Positions 44,490 through 53,799 of a DNA stretch of 64,000 nucleotides are shown here, piece after piece. The DNA is taken from assembly GCF_900114475.1 (NCBI RefSeq), contig NZ_FOTE01000005.1, forward strand, positions 372,001 through 436,000. Reading direction: 5' to 3'. The position numbers were made by a program, and so were the translations under genes. The DNA is from Paenibacillus sp. 1_12 (GTDB taxonomy: Bacteria; Bacillota; Bacilli; Paenibacillales; NBRC-103111). Within the stretch, counting starts at the first letter, position 1. Every line of letters starts with the position of its first letter. The notes beneath the pieces are model-generated. The model saw only the letters and a list, made by a program, of their open reading frames with translations, had not been told where the DNA came from and searched no databases.

Positions 44490-44921
44490 CTATAGGGTTA
44501 TAACGCCTTTTTTCAAAATCATATTAGCATATTGCGCACTCTCGCCCGTCGCAATAATGGCGTAAGCTTTCTTTGCTCTCTCATAGAACGCAAACCGTTC
44601 AATATATTCCATCTGAATCGTTCTATTCTCGTGTTTATTTACGATAGCTTCATATACTTTCCAAATGGGCGTCTCCACAGCATCCCCCGGGACAACAGCC
44701 ATGAGTCCTACAGGATACTCATTGTAAGTATCGAGCGGCACTAATTGGAGGATCGCTTCAAGCAGCTCTGGGACTGAATGTCCATCACAACGAACCAAAC
44801 GTGCTGCATGGCTGGCTGCCGGGAAATTGCCATCGGCTATGACGATCTCGTCACCATGACCCATTTCCATTAAAATCTTGATAAGCTCAGGCGATATCAG
44901 TTTTGAAACCCCTTTCAGCAT
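44490..44921 (-). CDS. fucU: FucU/RbsD-family sugar mutarotase
   Basis: 143 residues. It opens MLKGVSKLISPELIKILMEM, then GHGDEIVIADGNFPA, both diagnostic of FucU (L-fucose mutarotase) and RbsD. The central SVPELLEAIL and C-terminal YANMILKKGVI blocks also fit; the catalytic His is in MGHGDE. The protein interconverts sugar anomers. The start at 44921 is chosen because GGAAGG lies 9 nt upstream; an upstream in-frame ATG at 44957 would add a 12-residue extension not seen in the family. Confidence 0.92.
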   Translation of the reverse strand: MLKGVSKLISPELIKILMEMGHGDEIVIADGNFPAASHAARLVRCDGHSVPELLEAILQLVPLDTYNEYPVGLMAVVPGDAVETPIWKVYEAIVNKHENRTIQMEYIERFAFYERAKKAYAIIATGESAQYANMILKKGVITL

Positions 44922-44992
44922 ACCCTTCATCCTTCCTAATTTTAGATCTGCTCTCATTATAACAGGAGTAATTGAATAATAAATTACACTTT

Positions 44993-45023
44993 TTGATATT
45001 TTTATAACCGATTTTGATATAAT
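44993..45023 (+). promoter_or_regulatory. Candidate promoter of the AraC gene
   Basis: TTGATA (44993-44998) and a perfect TATAAT (45018-45023) are 19 nt apart, slightly long. The -10 lies 17 nt upstream of the chosen GTG start. Confidence 0.4.
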
Positions 45024-45040
45024 GTGTGGGAGAGGTGATC

Positions 45041-45901
45041 GTGATTAAAGCCATTCGTAAAAAATTTTCTACGTCTGAACCATTTCCATTCCAGCTTATT
45101 TTTAAGGATACCAAAAGTCCTCAATCGGAGCTTCCGGATCATCTGCATGATTGGTACGAAATCGTCTATATCCATAGTGGAAGTGGCATGTTTTTCATAG
45201 ACAGTTCCTTTTACGAGATGACGGCAGGAGACGTGTTTCTCATTCCGCGCAATACGATTCATCGTGCAATGCCCCAAAGAAGCGATCCTATTACTTCAAC
45301 CATTCTTTTTTTCAGTTCATCTCTACTTCCGGATATCTCTCTGGGTGAACCGTTCTCTTTGCAGGCAATTTTCGAGCAAATCCGCAGATCCAAACAATTT
45401 CGTATTTCCCTGGAAGCCGCTGAGCAAGATCATATTCAAAGCTTAATCGAAGACATCAGATACGAAATAGAGTCTCTGCAGCAAGGCTTTCATTATGCCT
45501 CTATGCTCACACTGCACAGAATTATACTCTCATTATCACGTTTACAACGCTCCACCTATAGGGAACCAAGCTCTCTAACGACAACTGGCGCTCCATGGAT
45601 GAAGGAGCTGTTAGCTTATATAGAGCTTAATTATGATGACAGCCTGTCTCTTTCTTCCTTAAGCCAACGGGCACATGTAAGTCCTGAGCACTTCAGTCGT
45701 GTGTTCAAACAGATGACCGGAATGCCTTTAACTGATTACATCCATACGAAACGCATTTTGAAGGCACAGCAACTGCTAAAGGATACGAACCTGGCTATTG
45801 AAGTACTGGCAGAGCATTGTGGTTTCCAGAGCATGCCGCATTTTCACCGGATATTTAAAAAGGTAACAGGTCAAACCCCTGCTGCATACCGGAAGCGGTA
45901 G
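45041..45901 (+). CDS. AraC-family transcriptional regulator
   Basis: About 286 residues. The N-terminal half is a cupin-type sugar-sensing domain (HLHDWYEIVYIHSGSG and AGDVFLIPRNTIHRA). The C-terminal 100 residues carry the two AraC helix-turn-helix motifs (SLSSLSQRAHVSPEHFSRVF and IEVLAEHCGFQSMPHFHRIF). GTG at 45041 lies after GAGAGGTG. It is divergent from fucU and probably controls it and the dehydrogenase. Confidence 0.92.
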   Translation: MIKAIRKKFSTSEPFPFQLIFKDTKSPQSELPDHLHDWYEIVYIHSGSGMFFIDSSFYEMTAGDVFLIPRNTIHRAMPQRSDPITSTILFFSSSLLPDISLGEPFSLQAIFEQIRRSKQFRISLEAAEQDHIQSLIEDIRYEIESLQQGFHYASMLTLHRIILSLSRLQRSTYREPSSLTTTGAPWMKELLAYIELNYDDSLSLSSLSQRAHVSPEHFSRVFKQMTGMPLTDYIHTKRILKAQQLLKDTNLAIEVLAEHCGFQSMPHFHRIFKKVTGQTPAAYRKR

Positions 45902-46036
45902 CACGCAGGATTTGCCCATTTATTTGACCGATTGGTAATGAGAATGGACTGGCGAATGAAAAAATCGTATTTTTGTTCATATCACTCTATAATAGAGGAG
46001 ATTAAAATCTTTTATTTTTTAGCAAGGAGCTTTGCG

Positions 46037-47596
46037 ATGAGTTCTTTTCCTGCTTTAAACGATGAGCAGTGGTTAAAACTGCTTGAGCAAGTAGCTAAAA
46101 CATTTAATGAGGTTACCCTTAGCCGGGGGTTTAATTATTTTAAACAACAGCGCGTAGCCGCATTAACCCTTTCTGAGAATCGGATCGTTCAAGCAAAGGT
46201 AACCGGCTCAGAAGACTACAGTGTTACACTAAATTTAGAGAAGTTCTTGTCTAGTCACTGCACTTGTCCTGTTCAAAACTCCTGCAAACACCTGGCAGCG
46301 GTTATCATGGAGCTTGCTGACCGACTGGGGTATCCAGCTTCCCAAATTGTGAATGCCACCTATCACCTCAAGCGGACAGCTTCGAATTCTTCAACTGAGT
46401 CGCTGCTCACACAATTACCGGATATGGATATTTTCAAATGGCATGAGCTTCTGAACCAATATACAGTCCATGTCAAACCAGCTTACGATCAAGGAACTTA
46501 CATGAACGTGCTGCGTTATGAGCTGCAAAATATCCGGAAGTTAGCTGTTCCTTTTTCTGCGATAGACTGGGTTTATTTTGAATTACATCAGCAGCTGTTT
46601 ATACTACGAAAAATAAAAGAGCAAAATGTCCAAGGTCGGATAACTGACTACACTTCGTCCTCCTTATACCGGATGTATGATGAAATTCATGCCTGGTTAC
46701 AACAGCAATCAGCTCTATTCGACTTCACTCTCTCAGAAGAACGCCTACAACAAACATTAAGTTATATCAGACAGCAGCTGGTCGAAGAAAACGGTCATAA
46801 GTATCTGGACTACGGCCTATATACGGCGCTTTGGAAGTACTGGATCGTGCCGTACCCTGATGCCAATGACTGGATCTCACAGGAGATTAATCACATGGAG
46901 AAGCTGACAGATGAGTCCAATTCTTCTTCTCTATCAGCGGCGAAGGCTTTCTTGTACTTAAATCAATCCAGAAACGATGACGCATGGGCGGCTTTAGAAG
47001 CGGGCGATATGTTAAAGAAAGCACCGAAGAGCTTGTTTCTCCCTTTCTTGAGTCATATTTCTGCTGCTCGCGATTGGGTGAGCCTCATCGAATGGTTGTT
47101 ACGGACTGCTCCTTACTTTTATGGTCAAAGAAACAGAGAACTCGATGCCTATATGGGTTATTGGAAAGAAGCTGTCGTCCATGTTCCTGATGCTGAGAAA
47201 CATTTGTGGAATGTGCTGGATGGGATGCTGCCTCACTCTGCTCTGATGATCGAGGATTTATTGTACGAGCAGCAAAAATGGAAACCATGGTTGGAATTGC
47301 AAATCCTGAATGGGCATGATCCTTTTTACCATCGGGTCAGTGTTCTGCAGCCGATCGAGAAGGAGGCGCCCAATCTGCTGCTGCCTTATTATCATCAAGC
47401 CATCGAATATTATGTCTCACTTAAAAATCGGCATGATTACAAATTAGCGGTCAAGCTGCTAAAGAGACTGAATAAAGTATACAAGAAAATGAAGCAGCTC
47501 GAGCGCTGGGATCGTTTCCTGACCCGTTTTATGGAGCGGCACAGCCGATTACGAGCGCTGCAAGAGGAAATAAAGAAAGGAAAGCTGTTGGAATGA
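46037..47596 (+). CDS. SWIM zinc-finger protein (YwqB-like)
   Basis: A 519-residue protein. A SWIM zinc finger lies at residues 75-85 (CTCPVQNSCKH, the C-x-C-x5-C-x-H pattern). The rest is mostly helical and unassigned. SWIM proteins paired with SNF2 helicases are typical of Bacilli (YwqB/YwqA). The start at 46037 follows AAGGAG; a longer frame from 45932 lacks a site. It overlaps the SNF2 gene by 4 nt (ATGA), so the two are coupled. Confidence 0.85.
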   Translation: MSSFPALNDEQWLKLLEQVAKTFNEVTLSRGFNYFKQQRVAALTLSENRIVQAKVTGSEDYSVTLNLEKFLSSHCTCPVQNSCKHLAAVIMELADRLGYPASQIVNATYHLKRTASNSSTESLLTQLPDMDIFKWHELLNQYTVHVKPAYDQGTYMNVLRYELQNIRKLAVPFSAIDWVYFELHQQLFILRKIKEQNVQGRITDYTSSSLYRMYDEIHAWLQQQSALFDFTLSEERLQQTLSYIRQQLVEENGHKYLDYGLYTALWKYWIVPYPDANDWISQEINHMEKLTDESNSSSLSAAKAFLYLNQSRNDDAWAALEAGDMLKKAPKSLFLPFLSHISAARDWVSLIEWLLRTAPYFYGQRNRELDAYMGYWKEAVVHVPDAEKHLWNVLDGMLPHSALMIEDLLYEQQKWKPWLELQILNGHDPFYHRVSVLQPIEKEAPNLLLPYYHQAIEYYVSLKNRHDYKLAVKLLKRLNKVYKKMKQLERWDRFLTRFMERHSRLRALQEEIKKGKLLE

Positions 47597-50529
47597 TTAC
47601 ACAATTACACGATATGAGCTTGCATGTGATTCTAACGGGCAGCGGGGATGCCCTACTATGGGGATTCCAGAATGGATCTGAAGTTGCCGACAATAAATTC
47701 CGCAACCTGTTATTCGCTTGGCATGAACCATCCTGTTACGGAACCACACTGGAGGTGCGGCAGGCCGGGGAGCTTACAGTAACCGTCCTCCCCGCAGAAA
47801 TGGTGCTTCCTTTCTTCTCCACACCTAATTTCGTGGAAATTCTCCACTGGGAAGGTGGTAATGAGGCCACCAAAGAATGGCTAAACGCAGCTCCGCTTTT
47901 ATACGAAGAAGCCAAAGCAGGCCGTTATGTACCCAGCTACAAATCATTCCGGAATGGAAAGCTGCAATGGACTTGGGAGGCTGAATCCGAAGAGCTGAAA
48001 AAACTGAATTGGGATTCTCTTCTTAGCCTGGACGCGTTAGGCGAGGAAATGTCCGGTTTGCGCTCAGCCTTTTCCGCCGCTGTTACAACGGAGCACTATG
48101 CGAACGATGCCGCTGTATCCGATCTTCGTCGGGATTATCCTGCGCTGTTTAAAGTAGTCCCGTCAGCTTCCGCCTCGGCAGATACCTATACGGAAGAAGA
48201 ATGGCTCGCGGCGCTGGGTTGGAAGCCGGATCTAGCTCCCTTCCGCCCCGCTTTGCAGCTGCTGGAGCCGGATGAAGAGCAGTATGATTGGCGCCTTCGT
48301 CTGGTTTTGCAGGATAAAAGCGAAGGTTCAGTGCTCGTGCCCATTCGCCTGGCTGCAGACGGACAGGCTTCCGGCACATGGGCCAGCGAGTGGAGCCCTT
48401 TCATTCAAGAGCGTTCTCCTGGATGGACAGCAAGGCTAGCTGCGGCGCTTCCAAGTGGAAATGTAGGAGAAGGAAAGCTTTTCGCAGAGCCGTTGACCGA
48501 CGACGCTGCCTGGCGGTTCCTAACTACGGACAGTAAGCAACTACTAAGTGATGGCTGGAATGTCATGCTGCCAGGCTGGTGGGAGGCTGCCTCGAAGCGG
48601 AGACCCCGCCTGCGCGCGCGGATTACGCCAGAAGCCGGCGGCCGAGGGCAATCGTTATTCGGGCTTAACTCTATTGTAGAGTTCGATTGGCGAATTGCCA
48701 TCGGCGATGCCGAACTGAACGAGACCGAATTCGCAGATCTGCTTAGCCGTAAAGAAAGGCTTATCCGTTTCCGCGGGGAATGGGTCTATCTGGACCCTGC
48801 TCTGCTGGAGCAGATCCGCAGGCTCATGGAAAGCGTGGACCCGGAGGAAGGCTTGTCCTTGCAGGATGTCCTTCAGCTCCATCTGTTAAACGAATCGGAA
48901 CCGGGAAAACCTTCCATGCAGGAACTTGCAACTGAAACAGACTCAGAGGATGAAGAAAAACGGATCCAAATGGAGGTTGAGTTAAACTCGCATCTCTTGG
49001 CACTACTCCGTCAGTTGAAACAGCCATCGGAATTGCAAGAGCTTGCTGTACCCGAGGGGCTTCGTGCAGAGCTGCGCGGCTACCAGCGTGAAGGCTTCAC
49101 CTGGATGAGCTTTCTCAGAAAGCTCGGGCTTGGCGCCTGTTTGGCAGACGATATGGGGCTTGGCAAAACTGTTCAATTCATCACTTATTTACTGCAGCAC
49201 CAAGCAGAATCTGAATACCCTGCTCTGCTCATCTGTCCAACTTCTGTTCTTGGCAACTGGCAAAAGGAGCTGGCCCGTTTTGCCCCTGATTTGAAGGTAT
49301 TGCTGCATTACGGGAAGGGACGATTAAACGCTGAGGCGCTTTCTGCTGTTGTGAAAGATACCGACATTGTCATCACCTCTTATACTACGGCACTGATGGA
49401 TCAAGAAACCTTACAGGAAACCGTTTGGAGCTCCCTCTGTTTGGACGAAGCCCAAAATATCAAAAATGCACAAAACAAACAATCAGCAGCCGTCCGTTCG
49501 CTCCAAGCACGGCACCGCATTGCGCTCACAGGGACACCCATTGAAAATCGTTTATCCGAGCTATGGTCGATCTACGATTTCCTTAATCCCGGTTACTTGG
49601 GCAGTCAACGCGGGTTTCAGCAGCGTTTTGCCAATCCCATTGAGAAGCATCATGACGAAGTGTCGACTTCGCAGCTCCAAAAGCTGATCAAGCCCTTTAT
49701 GCTGCGCCGCAAAAAGAAAGATCCGGCGATTCAGCTCGATCTTCCGGACAAGCTGGAAATGAAGGTTTATATCAACCTGACAGCCGAGCAAGGAGCACAC
49801 TACGAGCGTGTGGTTAAGGAACTTATGGAACGCATGAAAAATTTGGAAGGCATAGAGCGAAAAGGAGCCATCCTCTCTGTTCTAACCCAGCTTAAGCAGC
49901 TATGCGACCACCCTGCTCTGCTGATGAAGGAAGCTGCATTAGCAGAGGATACTCTGCTGCGCGAAGAACAACGCGAAATGTTCATCTCGCGATCCGCGAA
50001 ACTGGAACGGCTCGCAGCTATGGTCAGCGAGCTTCGGGACGAGGGAGATTCCTGCTTGATCTTCACCCAATATGTAGGCATGGGCCGCATGCTGGCTGAC
50101 GTGCTTCAGGCCCAGCAAGGCGAGCCTGTGCTGTACTTAAACGGCAGCACGCCCAAGTTGGAACGCGATAAGATGATTGAAACGTTCCAGGCCCAGGATG
50201 GGTCAGGGCCAGGTATCTTTGTTCTTTCGCTTAAAGCAGGCGGAGTCGGCCTCAACCTAACGGCAGCCAACCATGTGTTCCATTACGACCGCTGGTGGAA
50301 CCCCGCCGTTGAAAACCAGGCTACCGACCGTGCCTATCGGATGGGACAAAAACGAGATGTGCAGGTGCATAAGTTCATATCCCTAGGCACTCTTGAGGAG
50401 AAGATCGATGAGATGCTGGAAAGCAAGATGAGCTTGAGCGAGAACGTAATCTCCACCTCCGAAGGTTGGATTACAGAGCTTTCCAATGAGGAGCTGCAGG
50501 ATTTGTTCACGCTTCGGCAGTCGTGGTGA
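47593..50529 (+). CDS. SNF2-family ATPase/helicase (YwqA-like)
   Basis: 978 residues. The N-terminal 470 residues form a SNF2-associated domain. The C-terminal half is a Swi2/Snf2 motor: Walker A DDMGLGKT, motif Ia ICPTSVL, DEAQ box (LDEAQNIKNA), SAT-like TGTPIENR, then helicase C with FTQYVGMG, SLKAGGVGLNL and ATDRAYRMGQ. It hydrolyses ATP to remodel DNA-protein complexes. Coupled to the upstream SWIM protein, the pair probably works in DNA repair or chromosome maintenance. Middle regions show higher GC than neighbours. Confidence 0.94.
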   Translation: MITQLHDMSLHVILTGSGDALLWGFQNGSEVADNKFRNLLFAWHEPSCYGTTLEVRQAGELTVTVLPAEMVLPFFSTPNFVEILHWEGGNEATKEWLNAAPLLYEEAKAGRYVPSYKSFRNGKLQWTWEAESEELKKLNWDSLLSLDALGEEMSGLRSAFSAAVTTEHYANDAAVSDLRRDYPALFKVVPSASASADTYTEEEWLAALGWKPDLAPFRPALQLLEPDEEQYDWRLRLVLQDKSEGSVLVPIRLAADGQASGTWASEWSPFIQERSPGWTARLAAALPSGNVGEGKLFAEPLTDDAAWRFLTTDSKQLLSDGWNVMLPGWWEAASKRRPRLRARITPEAGGRGQSLFGLNSIVEFDWRIAIGDAELNETEFADLLSRKERLIRFRGEWVYLDPALLEQIRRLMESVDPEEGLSLQDVLQLHLLNESEPGKPSMQELATETDSEDEEKRIQMEVELNSHLLALLRQLKQPSELQELAVPEGLRAELRGYQREGFTWMSFLRKLGLGACLADDMGLGKTVQFITYLLQHQAESEYPALLICPTSVLGNWQKELARFAPDLKVLLHYGKGRLNAEALSAVVKDTDIVITSYTTALMDQETLQETVWSSLCLDEAQNIKNAQNKQSAAVRSLQARHRIALTGTPIENRLSELWSIYDFLNPGYLGSQRGFQQRFANPIEKHHDEVSTSQLQKLIKPFMLRRKKKDPAIQLDLPDKLEMKVYINLTAEQGAHYERVVKELMERMKNLEGIERKGAILSVLTQLKQLCDHPALLMKEAALAEDTLLREEQREMFISRSAKLERLAAMVSELRDEGDSCLIFTQYVGMGRMLADVLQAQQGEPVLYLNGSTPKLERDKMIETFQAQDGSGPGIFVLSLKAGGVGLNLTAANHVFHYDRWWNPAVENQATDRAYRMGQKRDVQVHKFISLGTLEEKIDEMLESKMSLSENVISTSEGWITELSNEELQDLFTLRQSW

Positions 50530-50575
50530 TACCGCACGAAGTCAATCCTCTCCAAACAGCATATTCTTACATCCG

Positions 50576-50616
50576 AATCGATTGCGGTGTCCTTACTTCA
50601 TATTCCGCAATCGATT
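50576..50616. terminator. Hairpin overlapping the ftsW stop codon
   Basis: AATCGATTGCGG (50576-50587) has a perfect complement at 50605-50616. The minus-strand stop codon of the FtsW gene (50593) falls in its loop. It lies between convergent genes and could terminate both. Confidence 0.55.
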
Positions 50617-51705
50617 TCTTTCTCGGGAAATACTCAGCAGTATGCCAATACCCGCCATACAAACCAACAAAGAGGAGCCCCCATAACTAATCAATGGAAG
50701 GGGGACTCCGGTTATTGGCAGCCCTCCTGTGACAGCTCCTATATTAAATATAAATTGGACTGCAATCATACTGACAATACCAGTTCCAAGCAGCAAACCA
50801 AAAGAATCTGAACTTTGAACCGAAAGAATAAAACCTCTGGCAAGAAAAAGCGCATACATCAGTATAAATAGTAACAATCCTAGAAATCCTAATTCTTCGC
50901 CCATAATTGCAAATATAAAGTCCGTGTGTGCCTCAGGCAAATAATGCAGCTTCTGAATGCTTCTACCAATGCCCGTGCCTGTCAATCCGCCGTGACCTAA
51001 AGCAAACAAAGACTGAATCAGCTGATAACCTGTTCCCGTACCATCCTCCCATGGATTCATAAATGAAGTAATCCTTGCGAGACGATAGCTTTTGGAGACA
51101 GCTAAATAAATACAAAGAGGCGCAATAACTAGCATGATCTTCAATAGATGCCATAAATTTGCCCCTCCCATTATAATAAGGATACCTGAAATCAAAAGAA
51201 GAATCAGGCTTGAACCAAAATCTGGTTGTAAAAGAATAAGAAGAGCAACGAGCCCTGTTATGAACAACAATGGAAATAATCCGGTTTTAAACTCACGTAT
51301 TTTTTCTCTTTTTTTACTTATTAATGCAGATAAGAAGATGACTATGGATAATTTCACAAATTCAGTAGGCTGGATGCCAAAACTACCATAACCGATCCAT
51401 CGTTTGGCTCCATTAATTTGGACACCGAGGACAAGTACGAGAATCAAGAGTATAATCGAAATCAACAGCAAGGGTCGTGACAACCGTTTAAATATATGAA
51501 AAGGAACATTCATGAGGATAATCATCAACAAAAGACCGACGAACGAGAATATGATTTGTTTCTTGGTGAAATACCACATCGTATCATATTTATACAAAGC
51601 ATAAGCGGAGCTTGAACTAAACACCATCATTAAACCAAAGCCTACAAGAGAAATAGCTAAAAATAACAATAAGAAATCCGGTTTTCCCCTTGCAGGTGTG
51701 TTCAC
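50593..51705 (-). CDS. FtsW/RodA/SpoVE-family peptidoglycan polymerase
   Basis: A 370-residue SEDS protein with about ten membrane helices. Family blocks include NGAKRWIGYGSFGIQPTEFV, GYQLIQSLFALGHGG (with TGTGIG after it), LPEAHTDFIFAIMGEELGF and PLPLISYGGSSL. SEDS proteins polymerise glycan strands together with a class B PBP. No cell division cluster surrounds it, so it is an extra copy; a sporulation (SpoVE-like) or accessory role is possible. The GTG start at 51705 is preceded by AAGGGG. Confidence 0.9.
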   Translation of the reverse strand: MNTPARGKPDFLLLFLAISLVGFGLMMVFSSSSAYALYKYDTMWYFTKKQIIFSFVGLLLMIILMNVPFHIFKRLSRPLLLISIILLILVLVLGVQINGAKRWIGYGSFGIQPTEFVKLSIVIFLSALISKKREKIREFKTGLFPLLFITGLVALLILLQPDFGSSLILLLISGILIIMGGANLWHLLKIMLVIAPLCIYLAVSKSYRLARITSFMNPWEDGTGTGYQLIQSLFALGHGGLTGTGIGRSIQKLHYLPEAHTDFIFAIMGEELGFLGLLLFILMYALFLARGFILSVQSSDSFGLLLGTGIVSMIAVQFIFNIGAVTGGLPITGVPLPLISYGGSSLLVCMAGIGILLSISRERNRLRNMK

Positions 51706-51748
51706 ACTGATTAATCCCCTTTTTAGCTTTAATCTCTAGATCGAGCCA

Positions 51749-53086
51749 CTATAGATTGAGCAATATTTTGGCAATAGTGAAGTAGATAATAAGTCCAGTC
51801 CCATCTACCAGTGTAGTAATAAAAGGCCCCGACACGACGGCGGGATCTGCCTTCAACTTATGCAATATTAATGGAAGAATAGCTGCAACAAAGGATGCCC
51901 AAATGACGATCGACATCGCTGTAATGGCAACGACCAAACCTACATTCGTTTCAACCCCAAGAAACAAGGCTCTTACATAAGCTATCAACGAAATGGTGGC
52001 CCCCGTCATGAGACCTGTCGTTACTTCCTTTCTTATCACTTTAAAAATATCTCGAAACTTCACATCTCCTACGGCAAGTGCTCGAACCAGAGTAGATACG
52101 GTTTGTGTTCCTGTATTTCCTCCTGTACCTATAAGCAGTGGAACAAAAAAAGCTAGTGCGATCACTTCGGAGAGCGTCTCCTCATAGTGTCTCAGTACCG
52201 TACCTGTATAAGCTTCCGCTACAAACAAAATCAATAGCCAGACGATCCGTTTTCTGTACAAATGAAATACGGAGGTTTTAAAATAAGCATCTGCTAACGG
52301 TTGGCTCCCACCCAGCTTTTGAATGTCCTCTGTCGCCTCTTCCTGCATGACATCAATCAAGTCATCGACAGTAATGACCCCAATAAGCCGGTTTTGTGCA
52401 TCGACAACGGGCAGGGCAACCAAATCATAACGCGATAATAAGTCCGCTGCTTCCTCTTGCTTCATCGTAGCGGGTACGGAAATGACTTCACCCGTAACAA
52501 TATCGGATAGTCGGGTTTGAGGCTCCGATAAAATGATTTTCATCAGTGAAATAACGTCCAGAAGCTCCCCTTTGATTCCAGTCACATAAACATAAGAAGT
52601 GATTTCCGCGTCATGCCCTATTTTACGGATATGCTGCAGCGTTTTCTCAATGGTCCATGAGCTGCGGGCAGCGATATAATCAATCGTAGCCAAGCTTCCC
52701 GCGGTTTGTTCCGGGAATGTCATTAACGTCTGGACTTTAAACCGATAATCCTCTGGAAGCAGATTCAATAGCTTGACGGCTTGATGGCGATGAATGGCGA
52801 GCATCATATCAGCAACTACATCGCTTGACATATTGTTCAGTACCTGCGAGGTTTCATTTTCCTCCAAATGATTGAGAATATGATACTGCAGCACAGGCTC
52901 CAAATATTCCATGATTTCAGCAGACTGATCGGGGGGGAGTAACTTCATCAATAGGAGCTGTTCAGCTCTATCCAGTTTTTCTACACACTCTGCCAAGTCG
53001 AACGGTCTGAAGTTTTCAACAAAAGCCATTACAACATGGATATCATTGTTTGAAAGTACATTTTTCATTTCTTCCAATTGTATCAT
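51749..53086 (-). CDS. mgtE: Magnesium transporter MgtE
   Basis: A 445-residue MgtE: an N-terminal helical domain (about 1-130), two CBS domains (about 135-255, including VVDAQNRLIGVITVDDLIDV), a plug helix and five membrane helices from about residue 280 (GTGGNTGTQTVSTLVRALA is the conserved GNxGxQ segment). It is a Mg2+ channel gated by cytosolic Mg2+. No M-box riboswitch is present upstream. A broken paralogue lies directly upstream on the same strand. Confidence 0.96.
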   Translation of the reverse strand: MIQLEEMKNVLSNNDIHVVMAFVENFRPFDLAECVEKLDRAEQLLLMKLLPPDQSAEIMEYLEPVLQYHILNHLEENETSQVLNNMSSDVVADMMLAIHRHQAVKLLNLLPEDYRFKVQTLMTFPEQTAGSLATIDYIAARSSWTIEKTLQHIRKIGHDAEITSYVYVTGIKGELLDVISLMKIILSEPQTRLSDIVTGEVISVPATMKQEEAADLLSRYDLVALPVVDAQNRLIGVITVDDLIDVMQEEATEDIQKLGGSQPLADAYFKTSVFHLYRKRIVWLLILFVAEAYTGTVLRHYEETLSEVIALAFFVPLLIGTGGNTGTQTVSTLVRALAVGDVKFRDIFKVIRKEVTTGLMTGATISLIAYVRALFLGVETNVGLVVAITAMSIVIWASFVAAILPLILHKLKADPAVVSGPFITTLVDGTGLIIYFTIAKILLNL

Positions 53087-53105
53087 GTAAGGTACTCCTT
53101 CGAGA

Positions 53106-53633
53106 TTAATTCGTGGTTAAGCCTACTACCTTACCAAGTAATTGCCATCTATCTTTAGTGTTTAATGGGTTCTTTGTCATTTTTCTTATTCCAACAGATA
53201 GTGATTGTATACCACTGTTTCCCGACATGCCGAGAATGACCGGGATGAATATTGCGAGCATCGCAATCTGTTGAAGGGTCACGATGAATGGCGCGGCGAT
53301 ATTGTCGATCCGTAACGCGATCCGTTCTTCCAATAAATTGAGAACGTCATCTATCGTTATGATTCCTATCATAACGCCGTTTCTATCCGTGACAGGCAAA
53401 GCCTGGAGGTTTTCGTTGTTCAAGCTCTATATGTTGTAATATGGAAGCTGCTTTCCGTTGCGAAATTGACTTTAAAAAAGCTGCCACCTCTCGCGAAACA
53501 AAAAGAAAGCTGCCCGGTCTGCAGTATGTAAGCTAAAAAGAACAGTTTTGAACTGTTGAATATTTTTTTGTGACAAAAATAATTTAAGAGATTCGGTGAC
53601 TGATACATTCATTTCAATAAACCAGGAGTTCAT
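53106..53633 (-). pseudogene. Decayed second MgtE gene
   Basis: The start region reads MNSWFIEMNVSVTESLKLFL, from ATG 53633 with a GGAAGG site, into an MgtE N-domain-like segment (NIQQFKTVLFSLHTADRAAF). The frame then breaks: the continuation EVAAFLKSISQRKAASILQH is one frame over. After a deletion the sequence jumps to the end of a CBS domain (ALPVTDRNGVMIGIITIDDV) and the first membrane helices with MSGNSGIQSLSVGIRKM, and stops early at 53106. At least one frameshift and two deletions are visible. It cannot make a channel. Confidence 0.82.
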
Positions 53634-53731
53634 TGGTGACCTTCCTCCCATTGCTCCACTTCTGTTCTCTATTTTATATTCCCAAGGGAAATAAAAGGTT
53701 ATGAAAAGGTTAAAATCACTCCTGCCGTAAT

Positions 53732-53757
53732 CAAAAAGAGCCTGCCATATAGCAGAC
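53732..53757 (-). terminator. Intrinsic terminator after the PAP2 gene
   Basis: GTCTGC and GCAGGC pair (complement 53752-53757 with 53740-53745) with a 6-nt loop, followed by TCTTTTTG. Confidence 0.75.
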
Positions 53758-53799
53758 CCTAAAATTGAAGGATGTGACTCCTCTATTGAATTATGGTTC

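Noticed and set aside
43385-45901. Complete L-fucose utilisation cluster
   Set aside because: Only a mutarotase, a dehydrogenase and a regulator are present; no isomerase, kinase, aldolase or transporter.
53634-53799. M-box (Mg2+) riboswitch upstream of the mgtE genes
   Set aside because: None of the conserved M-box blocks is visible and the gap is too short.
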